DNA from: Sthenelais limicola
Lineage: Eukaryota > Annelida > Polychaeta > Phyllodocida > Sigalionidae
Length of the DNA stretch: 64,000 nucleotides
Reading direction: 5' to 3'
Assembly: GCA_942159475.1 (NCBI GenBank)
Contig: OW804096.1
Coordinates: 39,369,744 to 39,433,743 of the forward strand
In this document: positions 1 to 12,190 of the stretch, in pieces
Position numbering within the stretch: the stretch's first letter is position 1
How the letters are laid out: every line of letters begins with the position of its first letter
Position numbers and translations under genes: made by a program
Notes under the pieces: model-generated
Databases searched by the model: none
What the model was told of the DNA's origin: nothing
What the model saw: only the letters and a program-made list of their open reading frames with translations

Positions 1-391
1 ATTAGTTTTGGTTGATTACAACTGCAATGAGTCAGGGTTTAAAGTGCACTATGATAATCACTTTTTCTTCTTTGCAAAGTAGAGAAATAATCACAAAAAT
101 TAAAAAGAATAGTATTAAATCATAAATGTACTATCAATTTATACATCAGTACTTTCCCATTTCAAAGACAGTTCTTGATATTATCGTAAATGACATTCAA
201 AGGACAGTTTGTTACTTAGAAAAAAGACATAATTCGAGACTTAAATTCAGGGAAATAACTATACATATTATCCATTAAAAATGAGATTTCTTCATCTGAA
301 ACTACTGCACCTTTTATTAAGATATTTAACTCTATGCTATGTTCTAATTTCTTTAGATTTGGATATTGTATCAAGGTAACTTGCATTGTAG
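1..391 (+). other. Intron segment upstream of first visible receptor exon
   Basis: No exon is recognised here. The stretch ends in an acceptor (ttgcattgtag) at 391. The short exon that normally precedes this one in alpha7-type genes, encoding the WL..W part of loop D, was looked for and not found, so it must lie left of base 1. An isolated TGAGTCA occurs at 28-34. Confidence 0.6.
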
Positions 392-501
392 GTGTGGAAC
401 GACTATAATCTACGATGGAACGAAAGTGAATATGGCGGCGTTAAGAGTATACGCGTCCCTCCAAAGTATTTATGGAAACCAGACATCCTCATGTATAACA
501 G
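392..501 (+). CDS. nAChR exon: loop A region
   Basis: A 110-bp exon, phase 0 in and phase 2 out, between acceptor ttgtag and donor gtaggaa. It encodes [16 protein letters not shown] followed by [17 protein letters not shown] and the first two bases of a serine codon. The WNDYNLRWN block and WKPDILMYN (agonist-binding loop A, with its Trp and Tyr) are highly typical of nicotinic receptors. The length equals the classical 110-bp exon 4 of vertebrate nAChR genes. Too short and spliced to appear as a long open frame. The next exon supplies the third base of the split codon, 9.7 kb away. Confidence 0.92.
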
Positions 502-594
502 GTAGGAAACGACAATGAATCAAGAATTGTAATTCTAATAGGGGACTTGCATAGCCACCATTTGAATCTTGATTCGCATGGAATTAGGGGACTA

Positions 595-809
595 AAGGGT
601 GGTCTCCACTGGCTGTGGGTGAGCTCTACAGTAAGATCTGCGGTAAGCCTTGCGATGGTGCTGTGTTGTTGAGCAGTGGCGAGGTCATGTCTACATCGTT
701 CACTGACCATGTAGGCAAGGACCTCATCATTCCTCTCCACCTACAGAACCAGTACAAACCATCGCAAGGCTTACCGCAGAGCTTACCGCAGCCAGTAGAG
801 ACCACCCTT
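595..809. mobile_element. Inverted-repeat element (MITE), hAT-like ends
   Basis: The two ends are inverted copies of about 60 bases. The left end begins AAGGGTGGTCTCCACTGGCTG and the right end is its near-perfect reverse complement (CCAGTAGAGACCACCCTT). Inside both arms is a shared CTGCGGTAAGCCTTGCGATGGT block. The left arm has about 14 extra bases. No clear target-site duplication. The 69-residue open frame inside is a by-product and not called. Confidence 0.7.
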
Positions 810-1734
810 AAATGTACAGTCTAAACTCTATCAAAAACATGCCATATCCCGTATGGACATGGATTTTTCGGTGCTCCAATGTCAATATCTTTGTGTTATA
901 CATGTTTTCATAACACATGGATATTGACATTAGAGTCACATCTTTACAATCAACAACTTGGTTTTCATACATCATTTATACAAGCTGTGATATTGGGGAA
1001 AACATTCTTGCAATTTTCGTTAAAAATATTTGTATGCTAGGTTTCATCAGAATCAATCCCAGGATTCACTGTAACAGACATGTGCTGTGGCACATGCAAA
1101 TAGCTTATTGTTAGGCTTGGTACAAGGGGTAACGAAGTATTTATGTATTTAAGTATCAATTTATGTTCTTAAGGACCGACCGGGAGATCTACTCATAAAG
1201 GCTCGAGCCCGATTCTGTACTTACATAAGTCTGAATAAAAATTCTCTCTCTCTATATATATATATAGACTCGCGGGGCAACATTTTAATTTAATTTAAAT
1301 TAATTTATTCTTGGGAAAACCCATAGAAAATGTTAGAGATTCTTTGACAAAGGCTGTGATATTGGTGAAAAGTTGTTGCTAAATAATGGTATGGCAGTTC
1401 TGAACTGCATCTATACCAGCATGCACTGCAATAGGCATGCGCAGTGAGACATGCAACTCATCTACACTACACTTCATCAGAGTGGACCCATTATAACTAT
1501 ACATGTATGTATATATTGCAATAGGTTTCAATCCACTAAACAGGGAAGTTATGATATTCAGGCTTACAAATATATATAGACACAAAGAGCACGAGAGGGG
1601 AAGAGTGTCCAAGTTATATTTGATCTTCTCATGACAAACGAGTCCCATGTCAAAGACTCCCCAAAGGAAGCCGTCATTGATCCCAAAACAATACTGGAGG
1701 GGTTGAGGGCTATGGCTTCCATGACCCTCCCTCA

Positions 1735-1905
1735 TACCGTATTTTCCCGTGTATACGCTGGGCCCCGTTTGTAAGCCTGCCCCGTTTATAGTAAAATAAG
1801 CACTATAATTCTCTCCCTGAATATAAGCCCGGCCCGAACATAAGCCTGGTATACCACTATTTGAAATTAATATAAGCTCAGGCTTATAAACGGGGAAATA
1901 CTGTA
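1735..1905. mobile_element. Palindromic MITE, TACCGTATTTTCCCG ends
   Basis: Starts TACCGTATTTTCCCGTG and ends with the inverse GGGGAAATACTGTA. The GTTTATAAGC-type arms are inverted copies around a short centre. Non-coding and short, typical of a non-autonomous DNA transposon. Confidence 0.65.
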
Positions 1906-3299
1906 TGTCAAAGTTGGAAATATTGGTATTTTCATGTAGATTACATTGTGTTTTACCAAGTTGTTTAGTCCAGCTCCTATAGCTGGTCTCCCACTAACTC
2001 CACAAGTGTGGTCAAATGATTGTTAGAAAGTTTGGGAACGAATGGAACACAAAGTAGAAAATCTCTAGTTTTTGACCGACGGTAGCTGAGGGTGCAGCTT
2101 CAATATCATAACTCAACCAATGAATATATCAGATGACTCTATCTTAATACCTAATACGTCCATTCATACGTATAGCTGGTATAGCCATTCGATTCTTTAC
2201 CTCCTAACTGTTTATTGCTCGGCTCTGAGACAGAGCCGTTTCCATCAGAGCTATGTTTTCTTGGAGTGAGAAATAGGCTTTAAAATGAATACATATCCCG
2301 CAGCGAATATTATCGGCGCTCTGTGTGGCTGTCCGTGTCCAGAGCCAAGTGGAATTGGCCCGTCGTTATGGATACATACTAACTGTGTATTTCTGTGGCA
2401 CAAACAACTACAGAACTGTCCTTTAGAACAAGGCTGGAAGTTGCTAGAATAGGAGAGATAATGGTGTGCAGTCTAGGCCCAAACTCTCAGATTAGATAAG
2501 AATGGTATGTCAGTGATTGGACGCCTACTTCGCTAATCGGTTTCCTGGCCCTGGAGTAGGCGTTCTAAGTGGATTATAATGACATTTTTCGGTCTTAATG
2601 GAATTATAATGGAACTTTGGGGTTTGGGGCGAGAGGCTTTCCCTCCGTTTGAAGGGACTCTCTCATCTTTGGGCCTAGACTGTCTGGGTAAGAATGACTA
2701 ATTTTCATTTCTCAACCTCAACTCATCTCCCGTGTTTTTTCACTGGTGCCTGAGTGTTAACAATCGGCAGGAGTATACTATCTTTTAATCATTCGATGAA
2801 TTCCTCTTTACGAATATTATACACTTTGAAATGCCAGAATTGAATTGGGAATGAGATAAACCCTTTCTATAATCAATAATAATGATAGGGTGGTGGGCAA
2901 CTCCTATTAAACCCCAAAGCCCCCATAATATATTATTTACATAGTAGATTCAGAATACCATCGTTAGATGCCACCTATTAGATTACTTGTAAAGCCCTGT
3001 TAGGGGGCATACTCATGACTATCAATCTCAATCCATCAAACCCACATATATCTGTAATGAAGTTGGTGGGGTAGTAGATTAACGAGGCCTTATCCTATTG
3101 AAACTAGGGACAGGACGTTTATACATAGATATTGTTCAATCCATGATAAGATATCCAGCCAGGAATAAGGTGGAAGATAAGAATAGATTTTGACCGCTTT
3201 ATAGGGGTTATAATGGCACCAAAATGGCTTGGTTAAAAGCATCAAACTCTTGGTTAAAGCATCAAACTTCTTACGACTGGTCATTGACCCTTGTTGCCA

Positions 3300-3523
3300 G
3301 ATAATGTACAGTTGGCCTTCACCAATCCTCTCAAATGACCCAAAATTAAGAAGAAAATTAGGTTCAAAATACAGTTTAACATAACCAGACAGATTTCCTG
3401 AATGAATACAATACAACATATGCTCAGATACACCTAGTATTTATCATTTTTCACTCTCTTAGTAGAATTTGATAGATGGTTAGAACTGTAGATTGTACAT
3501 TTACTGAAAATCTGACCCTAAAA
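3300..3523 (-). mobile_element. Copy of GGGTCAGATTTTC MITE family
   Basis: One of at least six related copies of about 220-240 bp in the window. Diagnostic blocks are AATGTACAGTTGGC near the left end, CACCAATCCTCTCAAATGACCC, ATACACCTAGTATTTATCA, and TGTACATTTACTGAAAATCTGACCC at the right end. The ends are inverted copies of each other. Confidence 0.65.
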
Positions 3524-4507
3524 TAACAATCACACGAAGAATATATCAGACTTTATAATGCCAAGCAGAAATACATGTGTCTCGAGTATTAGCAGCTGAT
3601 TGTTTTATTTTAAGGAAACCATCTTTCAGAAATAATGTAAGTTGTAATAATATTGTAATTATACACAAGGAAACTCAATACCATGAGTCACACCTTGATG
3701 AAGATATAGCTAGTGCATCCCATTGCAGTAGTGTAGGTAATTAGTCATTTTATACCCCTGTATACCGTTAATTGTAACTTAAAAGTCTAGTCTAAGGGAC
3801 CCTCTGGAAGAGCTGTGGCTGCCACAGAAGAGGACCGACCCATTTCCGATGTAAATTATCTATACGTTTATCATGTACTGTCTTCGGAAATAAACAATAT
3901 ACAATACAATACAATATATTTCAAATATGAGAGATGTACAGTTAAAGGTTCCTTCTGGTTAAGAAGGCCTTCTTTAATGAGTGTTTTTACACCAACAAAA
4001 CAGGAAAGGTCCAAGAGAATTTAGGTGGTGTAAGGATGGTCATGGTAGTGTGTCGGTTAGGGTGGGATAGGAAACAGAAGAATTCATATTTCGGCCTAAG
4101 TTACAGCCTTCATATATATATGTTATGGTCCAATAACACTCATACTTCGCTCGTTATAGCTTCAGACCATCAGAATAGAAGATTATATTATATATCGGCC
4201 GGCCTCATCGCATGAATCTCCCTTTTCATCTTCTTCTGATAGCAAATCAGTTCTTTGGTCAGCGAGCTCGCCTCTGGGGCCTTCTAGACCCAACTAGTAA
4301 TTGGACCCACCCGCTCCTGATTCAATCTTTATCAACTTTCTTTTTTCTTCTTAAAAAGATTGAATTGGTTTTTAAGGAGGAAATAGTGAAAGATGTTTCC
4401 CTTTGGTTGAGTCATGGGGTGTAGGGAAAGGGGCGGGGGTTGTCAAATGAAATTAAAAAGATCAATCATATTTGTTATATATTAATCCGGGCAGCCACCT
4501 ATACCAC

Positions 4508-4793
4508 AGTTGTGATGTGTTACTGGAAAATGAGTCAGAAGACGCAAACATGGATTATGAGATATTATCATATCTGAAAAGATGAGTTTAAGCGGATTCT
4601 AATGACGGTAAACATTAGGAAAGCTAACATGTATTTCTTTATTTAAAATTTGAAAACTTTATTTTTGAAACAAAAAGTTTGCAATAGTTCTGCTATTACA
4701 AGCTAGTAGAGATAATGTGAATAAATAAATGGGTGTGAAAAATATCAATTTGGCGACATGTGACTCATTTTCCTGACATACATCATTTGGTTT
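4508..4793 (-). mobile_element. Copy of GTGATGTGTTACAGGAAAATGAGTCA MITE family, internally deleted
   Basis: Begins TTGTGATGTGTTACTGGAAAATGAGTCAG and ends GACATGTGACTCATTTTCCTGACATACATCA, the inverted terminus. The order of internal blocks is reversed relative to the copies at 16911 and 18400. Shorter than full copies (about 400-430 bp). Confidence 0.7.
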
Positions 4794-4925
4794 CATATGT
4801 AACTGGTTGCCTTGATCATAATTTGAACAAATACAATGTTGGATCTATTTTATTCGTTCCTTTTTAAAATGGTTGTGAACAGCTGATCTTCCCACAACCT
4901 AATCTTCTGAGAGCCTAAAACATTT

Positions 4926-5007
4926 CGCAGCCAGCAGGATTCGAACCTGCGCGGGCATAGCCCATTGGATTTCGAGTCCAACGCCTTAACCACTCGGCCA
5001 TGACTGC
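4926..5007 (-). tRNA. tRNA-Ser (anticodon CGA)
   Basis: An 82-nt sequence, the normal size for a tRNA with a long variable arm. The acceptor strands GCAGTCA and TGGCTGC pair throughout, with discriminator G. Box A reads TGGCCGAGTGG and box B GGTTCGAATCC, both matching the internal RNA polymerase III promoter consensus. The anticodon stem TTGGA/TCCAA encloses loop CTCGAAA, giving anticodon CGA, which reads UCG serine codons. A TTTT terminator follows within 10 bases. No intron. It lies antisense inside a long intron of the receptor gene. Intact arms argue for a functional gene rather than a SINE-derived copy. Confidence 0.93.
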
Positions 5008-6133
5008 CGTGCTTGACACTTGTTTAGGCACATATACTACCCTTAATTCAGTCAATGCCCCCCCCCCCCCCCCCCCAGGCTGCCAGTCTGGACTGAAGGA
5101 TCTAATCGAGGCAAAACTGGCTTTAATAGGTGACCAACCCTTTTCCTTCAGAACCCTGCCACTCCAGAACCTTTTCCCCCATTCTCCCCTTTCCCCTTAT
5201 CCTTTTTCGCCCCACTTGCAGTTTGCACACACACATGTTTCTCCCTGTACAAATTCGCTCCACATTTAGTACGCTCCATATTGTACCCCTGAGCGGCTGC
5301 AAACAAAACAAGCTTTTCTTTTATCTCTCACGCCTTTGATAAATGGTGTTCATGAACATAATTTATATCAACTTAAAGCTTGAATTGTTGCCTTTCTGAT
5401 GATGTATATGGTGATGTTATTCAATAAAGGAAAAAAGAAAATAAAACGATATTACAAAACCAAGTTTTGTGCGAAGATCGTCGCCGCTAGCTCCGCCGCT
5501 ACCATTGCCGTCTCCTCCTCCTTCTCCTCCGTCATCTCTCACCTTCTTTCTCCTCAAAGTGCCCAGATGTTTTTATTGCAAAATACAAGTACATCTAAAC
5601 ATTTGTACATTGATTATTATATCTACAAGATGCATATGCAGTAAAAGAAGTGCTCTGCCAACTCACTTTGTCCAGATAACGCTATATTAATAACATAATA
5701 TTAGTTTTGAAGATGTGGAAGGATAGGATGTACTTATAGTTCTTTGACAAATAAGATGATATAATGTTCTCTCCTCTCCCATACTCTCCCTCCGTACCCT
5801 ATCGCTCTCTATTCTCCAACTCCAAGGAAAAAAATGTTTTCGGCCGAAAAATATTTTTTTTCGGCCGCAGAAATTATTTATTACCAAGGTAATGATGACT
5901 GTAAAGCGACTGAATGATTTCTGTACCACACAATCACGTTACAGTCATCTTCCCTAAAAATTATAATAGCATTTCCTCACGTTTTACTTTCATATCGCCT
6001 TAAGTTAAACTATTTACAGTATTCCTGGGTGCTCTATGCCTCCACAGACACATAAATAAGCAGTACATATGAATGCAAAAGGTGTTAAAGCCTAGCAAAC
6101 GTTTATGAACTGAAACATCCAAATCCCGCTTTA
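5008..6133 (+). other. Receptor intron, spacer with poly-C run
   Basis: No gene seen. It contains a run of 19 C at 5058-5076, a CT-rich stretch at 5130-5230, a CTCCKYC-rich stretch at 5490-5560, and TTTCGGCCGAAAA-type short palindromes near 5836-5872. The overlapping open frames at 5000-5700 are low-complexity shadows. Confidence 0.5.
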
Positions 6134-6834
6134 CCTCATCATGTATAAGTAGGTGTGGGCACAGTGACATACATATAATCCATACATATACATACATGTG
6201 TAGGTACATACATAGGCGAAAAGCCTAGGTAAAATGGCCGACCAAACACTGAACAGAGAAGAGAAGGTCCAAGAAATACATTTCGGTGACTTTATTTAGT
6301 CTGACAGTGCCTTCGAAATGGAATCGGTGGCTCTACATGCATAAAATGCATAAAAAACGGACCAACATGCACATACCATAGCGATATACATACCCTTATA
6401 CATACCATACGAAATGCATACCAAAATGCATACCTTACTATATACGCATATCGAAATCCATACCATACATATCCATACAAAAATACATGCCATGCACTGT
6501 ATGTAGTATACATACCATATATACATACCATACATACCATATATGTATACATACCATATATACATACCATATACACATACCATATATACATGCCATATAT
6601 ACATACCATATACCATTTATACATACCATATATATACATACCATTTATACATACCATTTATACATACCATATAAACATACCATTCATACATACCATACAT
6701 ACTGTATATACATACCATATATACCATATATACATACAATATACATACCATATACATACCATATACCATATATACATACCATATATATACATACCATACA
6801 TACCATATACATACCATATATACATACCATATAT
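6134..6834. repeat. Left copy of a perfect 701-bp direct duplication
   Basis: Every base I compared from 6134 to 6834 recurs at 6873-7573, offset 739. The unit has a unique part of about 200 bp (CCTCATCATGTATAAGTAGG onward) followed by a degenerate CATACCATATATA array. Alternating-frame Tyr/Ile/His/Pro-rich open frames in this array are artefacts of the repeat. Confidence 0.93.
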
Positions 6835-7710
6835 GATTCACATTTACCACCTATGATCAATGGGGTTATTTGCCTCATCATGTATAAGTAGGTGTGGGCA
6901 CAGTGACATACATATAATCCATACATATACATACATGTGTAGGTACATACATAGGCGAAAAGCCTAGGTAAAATGGCCGACCAAACACTGAACAGAGAAG
7001 AGAAGGTCCAAGAAATACATTTCGGTGACTTTATTTAGTCTGACAGTGCCTTCGAAATGGAATCGGTGGCTCTACATGCATAAAATGCATAAAAAACGGA
7101 CCAACATGCACATACCATAGCGATATACATACCCTTATACATACCATACGAAATGCATACCAAAATGCATACCTTACTATATACGCATATCGAAATCCAT
7201 ACCATACATATCCATACAAAAATACATGCCATGCACTGTATGTAGTATACATACCATATATACATACCATACATACCATATATGTATACATACCATATAT
7301 ACATACCATATACACATACCATATATACATGCCATATATACATACCATATACCATTTATACATACCATATATATACATACCATTTATACATACCATTTAT
7401 ACATACCATATAAACATACCATTCATACATACCATACATACTGTATATACATACCATATATACCATATATACATACAATATACATACCATATACATACCA
7501 TATACCATATATACATACCATATATATACATACCATACATACCATATACATACCATATATACATACCATATATACATACCATATATACATACCATATATA
7601 CATACCATATATACATACCATATATACATACCATGTATACATACATTAATGGCTTATACAAACCGTATACCATATATATATACATACCATATACTTAACA
7701 TATAGTATAT
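6480..7710. repeat. CATACCATATATA-type simple array
   Basis: AT-rich units of about 10-14 bp (TACATACCATA, ATACCATATATACA). They occupy the second half of each duplicated unit and extend beyond the right copy to about 7710. Confidence 0.9.
6873..7573. repeat. Right copy of the perfect 701-bp direct duplication
   Basis: Identical to 6134-6834 with a 38-bp unrelated spacer between. Identity breaks at 7574, where this copy continues into more CATATATACATAC units. Confidence 0.93.
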
Positions 7711-8043
7711 ATAGTATAGTGTATAGATATATTCAAAATATATTAAGATAAAATCATATGTGATGTATTACAGGAAAATGAGCTCATCCTATAGAGTATA
7801 TTTGGCTACTTTACCAACGATTGCAAATAGAGGTACAAATAATTACCCAATAATCATAAGAGATTAAGGAAGTCGAATAAACATGTTGGGGTATTTAATA
7901 CATTTCAAATTTTGTAAAAGGCTTAAATAGTTTTTGAGTAATAAGCATATGTATTCGGACATAATTTTACACATTATTTCGGCCAATTTAGGGTAGTGAA
8001 TGTATATAAACTTATTGAGATATTAAATGAAATTATGCACCCT

Positions 8044-8044
<1 letters not shown>

Positions 8045-8083
<39 letters not shown>
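8045..8083. repeat. (CT)n microsatellite
   Basis: An uninterrupted run of CT dinucleotides, about 19 units, followed by further CTCTCCCCTCTG-type sequence. Confidence 0.95.
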
Positions 8084-8084
<1 letters not shown>

Positions 8085-8909
8085 GCCCTAGACTGTCTGT
8101 CTCTCCCCTCTGTCTCTCCCCTCTTTTTCAAAACTGAATATATCAAATAAATATATTTCTGGCGAAAAATGAACGCCGCCGAAAAAAAAAATACAAGTCG
8201 GAACCATATAGACCAATTATTTCCGCAAAAGGGGTTTAGCGCTGTAGCAATATGTTATATAGTGTCCGTGCGAAAATCAAGAAAAAGGGTAGAAGAAATG
8301 GGTCTATAATAATGTTACCCTCACAGAACCGAGTAAACATTTGTAGCTATGTAAAACAGTTTTCCTCTTGAAAAAATCTTGAAAAGTTTCTGAGATAAAC
8401 GCAAAAACATTTAGATCAATTCTTTGCGCGAAACAACGCCTGGCACTGACTGGGGACAGTGGGGTTGAAGGGATGGGCTCCATTGAGTGGTGCACACCAC
8501 ACGGCACAGTGGAGTGGGGTGGAGCGAACAGGCACAAACCAGTCTTAGGGTGGCGGAAATAGGTACATTCTTTCTGACTCCACATTAGTGGAGAAAGGCA
8601 CATGGAGCGAAATGGTGCAGGGGAAATGCACTGGCGGAAAAAGGTATAGAACCGCTTTAATAGGATAGACTATTCATTTGTTAAATGCTTTCATCAATCA
8701 GAATACATGACTTGCACACAACTAGTGATGCATTTACGTTCGGACTGCACTGAAACTGAGTTTCTGCGAAGTTTACGTTCTTATATTACCTCAGATATAC
8801 ATTGTTTAACTTATGGATATTGTATTTTTATTCTGAGTCAAAGAGTTACATCAATTTTCAGAAAAGGGTGCCGGCCTCTCCCTAGGAAGGTCTTCCTGGG
8901 GGATCCTTG

Positions 8910-9324
8910 ATCATGAAGGAAAATGAGTCACAAATCCCAAAATTGATTATTTGATAATGTTTTATCCACAATATCTCTTTAATTGTAGGCATAGTCTCAT
9001 TTTGGGGTATCTACCGCTTTAAGTCCTATGAATACATGTACCAAATTTCAGGATTGTTTGTTAAATATACACATGTGTATTCCTAAGTTCAGCTTATGGA
9101 ACATATTTAGCTACTTTACTAGTAAATGTTCATCCTAAAATATAGCAAACTGGGGTTTTTTTTCAAAAATGGAAATATCATAATAATTAAATACAAATAT
9201 CTATAGGATGTCCCGATGTTTACTATTATTGGCATTGGCTTGATCTCACCTTTTCAAACATGATAATATTTCAATATCAATTTTCCGCGATTACGACACA
9301 TTTTCCTGTACCATATCACATATA
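8910..9324 (+). mobile_element. MITE family 1 copy (GTGATGTGTTACAGG ends)
   Basis: The left end is degenerate but keeps GGAAAATGAGTCACAA. The right end CATTTTCCTGTACCATATCACATATA is the inverted terminus. Internal landmarks shared with other copies are GCTACTTTACTAGTAAATG, CACCTTTTCAAACATGATAATATTTCAA and TAGGATGTCCCGATGTTTAC. Confidence 0.75.
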
Positions 9325-9717
9325 GTTTTGTGGATATATCAACCTTGGAAGGTTTGAATGGTTTAAACCATTATAGACAACTCGGTATTTTGTTTACTAT
9401 AACTTCAATGTTGACTAATACTTAAATATCGGTGCACTATGTACGTGTATTCTTGCTTTATTTTGCCTTGGGGTCTGTGTAGTGCAGTACACCAGCAGGC
9501 CCGAAATAAGGTTATGATTCCTTTTTAATATTTACCTAATGTTTTAGAGCTCCTGGACTAGGTAGCGACTAGATATATGCGACTAGATATACGATCGATA
9601 CAGTTCCAGACACTGGTACCTCATTATAGTATATGCAATTATGATATATGCATGGATTGCTGGTTATGTCATATCTTTTGGAACAATTGTTTAAATTTGA
9701 TATGGTCAATGAAACAT

Positions 9718-10102
9718 TCATGATGTGTTGCAGGAAAATGAATCACAAGTTGCAAAATGGATGCTTATCAAAGGGATTTATTTAATTTGTTGAATTGTAC
9801 TCATTTTGGGGGAGTTTTGTGCTTTACTACTATGTATGTATATAACATTTGAAGGCTGTGTATCAAATATATCCTTTCATTTTGAAGGTCATCCTATGGA
9901 GTACGCCATGCCCACACAGAAATTTTGGAAACTTTTTAAAAATATAAATATCTCAAACATAAAATATAGAAACACTCCTTAGATGTCCTCAATGTTTCCT
10001 ATCATTAGAATCGGCCTGATCTCATCTTTTCAAATATGATGATATCTTAAAATCCATTTTTTTTCTCAATTGTGATTCATATTGCTGTAACATATCACAA
10101 AT
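9718..10102 (+). mobile_element. MITE family 1 copy, adjacent to receptor exon
   Basis: Starts CATGATGTGTTGCAGGAAAATGAATCACAAG and ends TGTAACATATCACAAATA. Internal blocks AGATGTCCTCAATGTTTCC and CTCATCTTTTCAAATATGATG match other copies. It ends 62 bp before the exon at 10165. Confidence 0.75.
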
Positions 10103-10164
10103 AAAACAATAAAAAGATTTTGCTGCTGCTGCCATTTTAACCCATGATTCTGTATCTATTGTAG

Positions 10165-10418
10165 CGCTGACGAGGATATTGACAGTACATTCCCTACCAA
10201 CGTAGTCGTCTCCTCAAACGGCGACTGTCTCTGGGTTCCACCCGGCCTCTTTCTGAGCACATGTAAAATAGACATTACATGGTTTCCGTTTGATGATCAA
10301 AAATGTACAATGAAGTTCGGGTCGTGGACTTACGATGGGTTTGCGATCGATTTGCAACTTCAAGGCGAAGGCGGCGATATCTCCAGTTTTATACCCAACG
10401 GAGAGTGGGAGCTTGTGG
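10165..10418 (+). CDS. nAChR exon: loop E, Cys-loop and loop B
   Basis: A 254-bp exon, phase 2 in and phase 1 out, between acceptor ctattgtag and donor gtgagat. It encodes [19 protein letters not shown], then DCLWVPPG (loop E), [15 protein letters not shown] (Cys-loop with exactly 13 residues between the cysteines), FGSWTYDG (loop B), and [11 protein letters not shown]. In vertebrate alpha7 this region is two exons (80 and 168 bp, from memory). Here they are fused, with six additional bases giving a Gly-Gly in [10 protein letters not shown]. Loop B keeps the aromatic Trp needed for agonist binding. Confidence 0.95.
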
Positions 10419-11952
10419 GTGAGATATTCTACGTGGAAAAGACGCAAACTGGTTGCAAGAGGATTGCAAGAGAGTTGCAAGAGTTTCTTTTTGCACTTTT
10501 GCAGCATTGTGCGATAGCTGGAAGAGTGCGATTACTGCTGAGTTGCATTACTTAATTGCTTTAATGGCATTATTACAGTCACCACAGCGTTGCGATAGTA
10601 GCAGGATTACACACACTGCAGTTATATATGTAGAGATACGTATAGAATAATTTATTTGGAATAAAAGCACTCCCAGTTCCTCTAGAAGGAGTGCAGAAGT
10701 TTACACAAGTAGAATTTTACTCACCTATTTGGTCCTATTGTGTTGAGAGAAAAAAACCAGTCATTATCCTTAGAGACAGTGCAGTTAAATAAGTCAAACA
10801 ACTATAATTTCCTTGGATTATATATTATACAGATTTAGCAATTATCATTTCGCGGACAAATTGATCAAACTAGTCAAGCTAGAATTCTAGGAAAAGTCCA
10901 TGGCAAACTATTTGTGAAAATGAAGCAACTGGAAAAAATTTATCATTATAATCTAAATTAAAGTGTATGCATTATGATATAACTACACTTATATACATAT
11001 CAAGGATGTGTTTTGCATGTAGGATCTGATAGAATTATATAATATCATGGTTATTCAATGATGAAGATATGTCATGTCAATTTGTGATGAAATTGTTCCC
11101 CTTCTATCCCAGGAATGGCTACCACCTTTACCCATTAAATGATCAATAATTATATATCTTATACTAATTATCCCCAATATGTTCCTCATTAAATATCAAC
11201 GAAGTAACTTCCCCTTTTAATTAACATTTGAATTTAGGTTTGGAGATACTTTTAAAGCTTTCTATTTGAGATATGAATACTCTTTATTGGCCAGGCCATT
11301 TTGCTATACATTATCTTGGCTTCCATCATTGCTTTCAATGAATGACAAAATACAGTATATATCAACCTGCATCGATTATTTAGTGTAATAGTATGGACCT
11401 ATTTTCTTGCTATTTTCTCTCTAACTGATCTCTTAAGTCCTCCCCAAGAAACCTATCATATTGATTATTAATTCCCCCAGTTTTCTAGATCTATTTCATT
11501 TCATTAACCCTAAACAAAAACAAAAGTATGGAGCTTTCTTGTCGATGATACATTTATACACATATATATTTATAGTCACAAAGACTGTAGCATATTTCTG
11601 GACTACAGGGCAGAAGAAAAATAGAATTCATTCTGCCAATGCCAATGCAATCAATTTGCGAACATTGTACGTTTTGATTTTTTTTTCTAATTATCTGAAA
11701 ATTTCACACAAATGGGCACAACAGTTCGATTTCTATGCACATTCCAAGAAGAGGCGAATATTGGTGTGTGTGTGAGTGTCGGCGTTTCTACATTTTCACA
11801 AATGCACTTGTCCGTGTGTTCTACCCCAGGTTATTTGGTAGTGATTATTGGACAGTTTGAAGGGTTTGTGTAAAGGTGCGATTCCACTTGTCCGAGTCTT
11901 GCGTACATTCTTGCTGCGCACAAAAGCCTGTGCAGAGAGCTTATAATATAAT

Positions 11953-12190
11953 GGGTCAGATTTTCTGAAAATGCACAACCTACAAATTTACACATCTATC
12001 AAACTCTGCTAAATTAGAGTCAAAAATGATAAATACTAGGTATATCTGAGTGTATTCTGTGTTGTATTCATTCAACAAATCTGTCTCTGGTTATGTTGAA
12101 CTGTATTTTGACCCAGATTTTCATCTTAAATTTGGGTTAAATGAGTGGATTGGTGAAGGAAAATTGTACGTTTTCAGAAGATCTGACCCA
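11953..12190 (+). mobile_element. MITE family 2 copy (GGGTCAGATTTTC ends)
   Basis: Starts TGGGTCAGATTTTCTGAAAAT and ends with the inverted CGTTTTCAGAAGATCTGACCCA. The central blocks ATAAATACTAGGTATATCTGAG and TTCATTCAACAAATCTGTCT are shared with the copies at 49168 and 3300. Confidence 0.8.

Larger units (their letters stand above)
502..4925 (+). other. Receptor intron, left part
   Basis: No exon seen on either strand. It contains several transposon remnants listed separately (595-809, 1735-1905, 3300-3523, 4508-4793), a short AT microsatellite near 1250, and a fragment at 2041-2100 resembling the TTAAAGCTGCACTCT MITE family. Open frames here are short and lack family motifs. Confidence 0.6.
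7711..10164 (+). other. Receptor intron, right part
   Basis: No exon recognised. It holds a (CT)n microsatellite at 8045-8083, a short MITE fragment at 7755-7830, and two longer MITE copies (8910-9324 and 9718-10102). A G-rich stretch at 8430-8640 was not identified. The stretch ends in acceptor tctattgtag at 10164. Confidence 0.55.

Noticed and set aside
6292..7705. Long Tyr/Ile/Met/Val/Cys- or His/Thr/Tyr-rich open frames on both strands
   Set aside because: They are translations of the CATACCATATATA array, open on both strands and in several frames, and duplicated exactly with the DNA repeat. No domain or splice context.
10310..10555. Open frame running past the receptor exon at 10418
   Set aside because: A consensus donor (gtgagat) follows GEWELVG, and the family continues in the next exon. 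The rest is intron.
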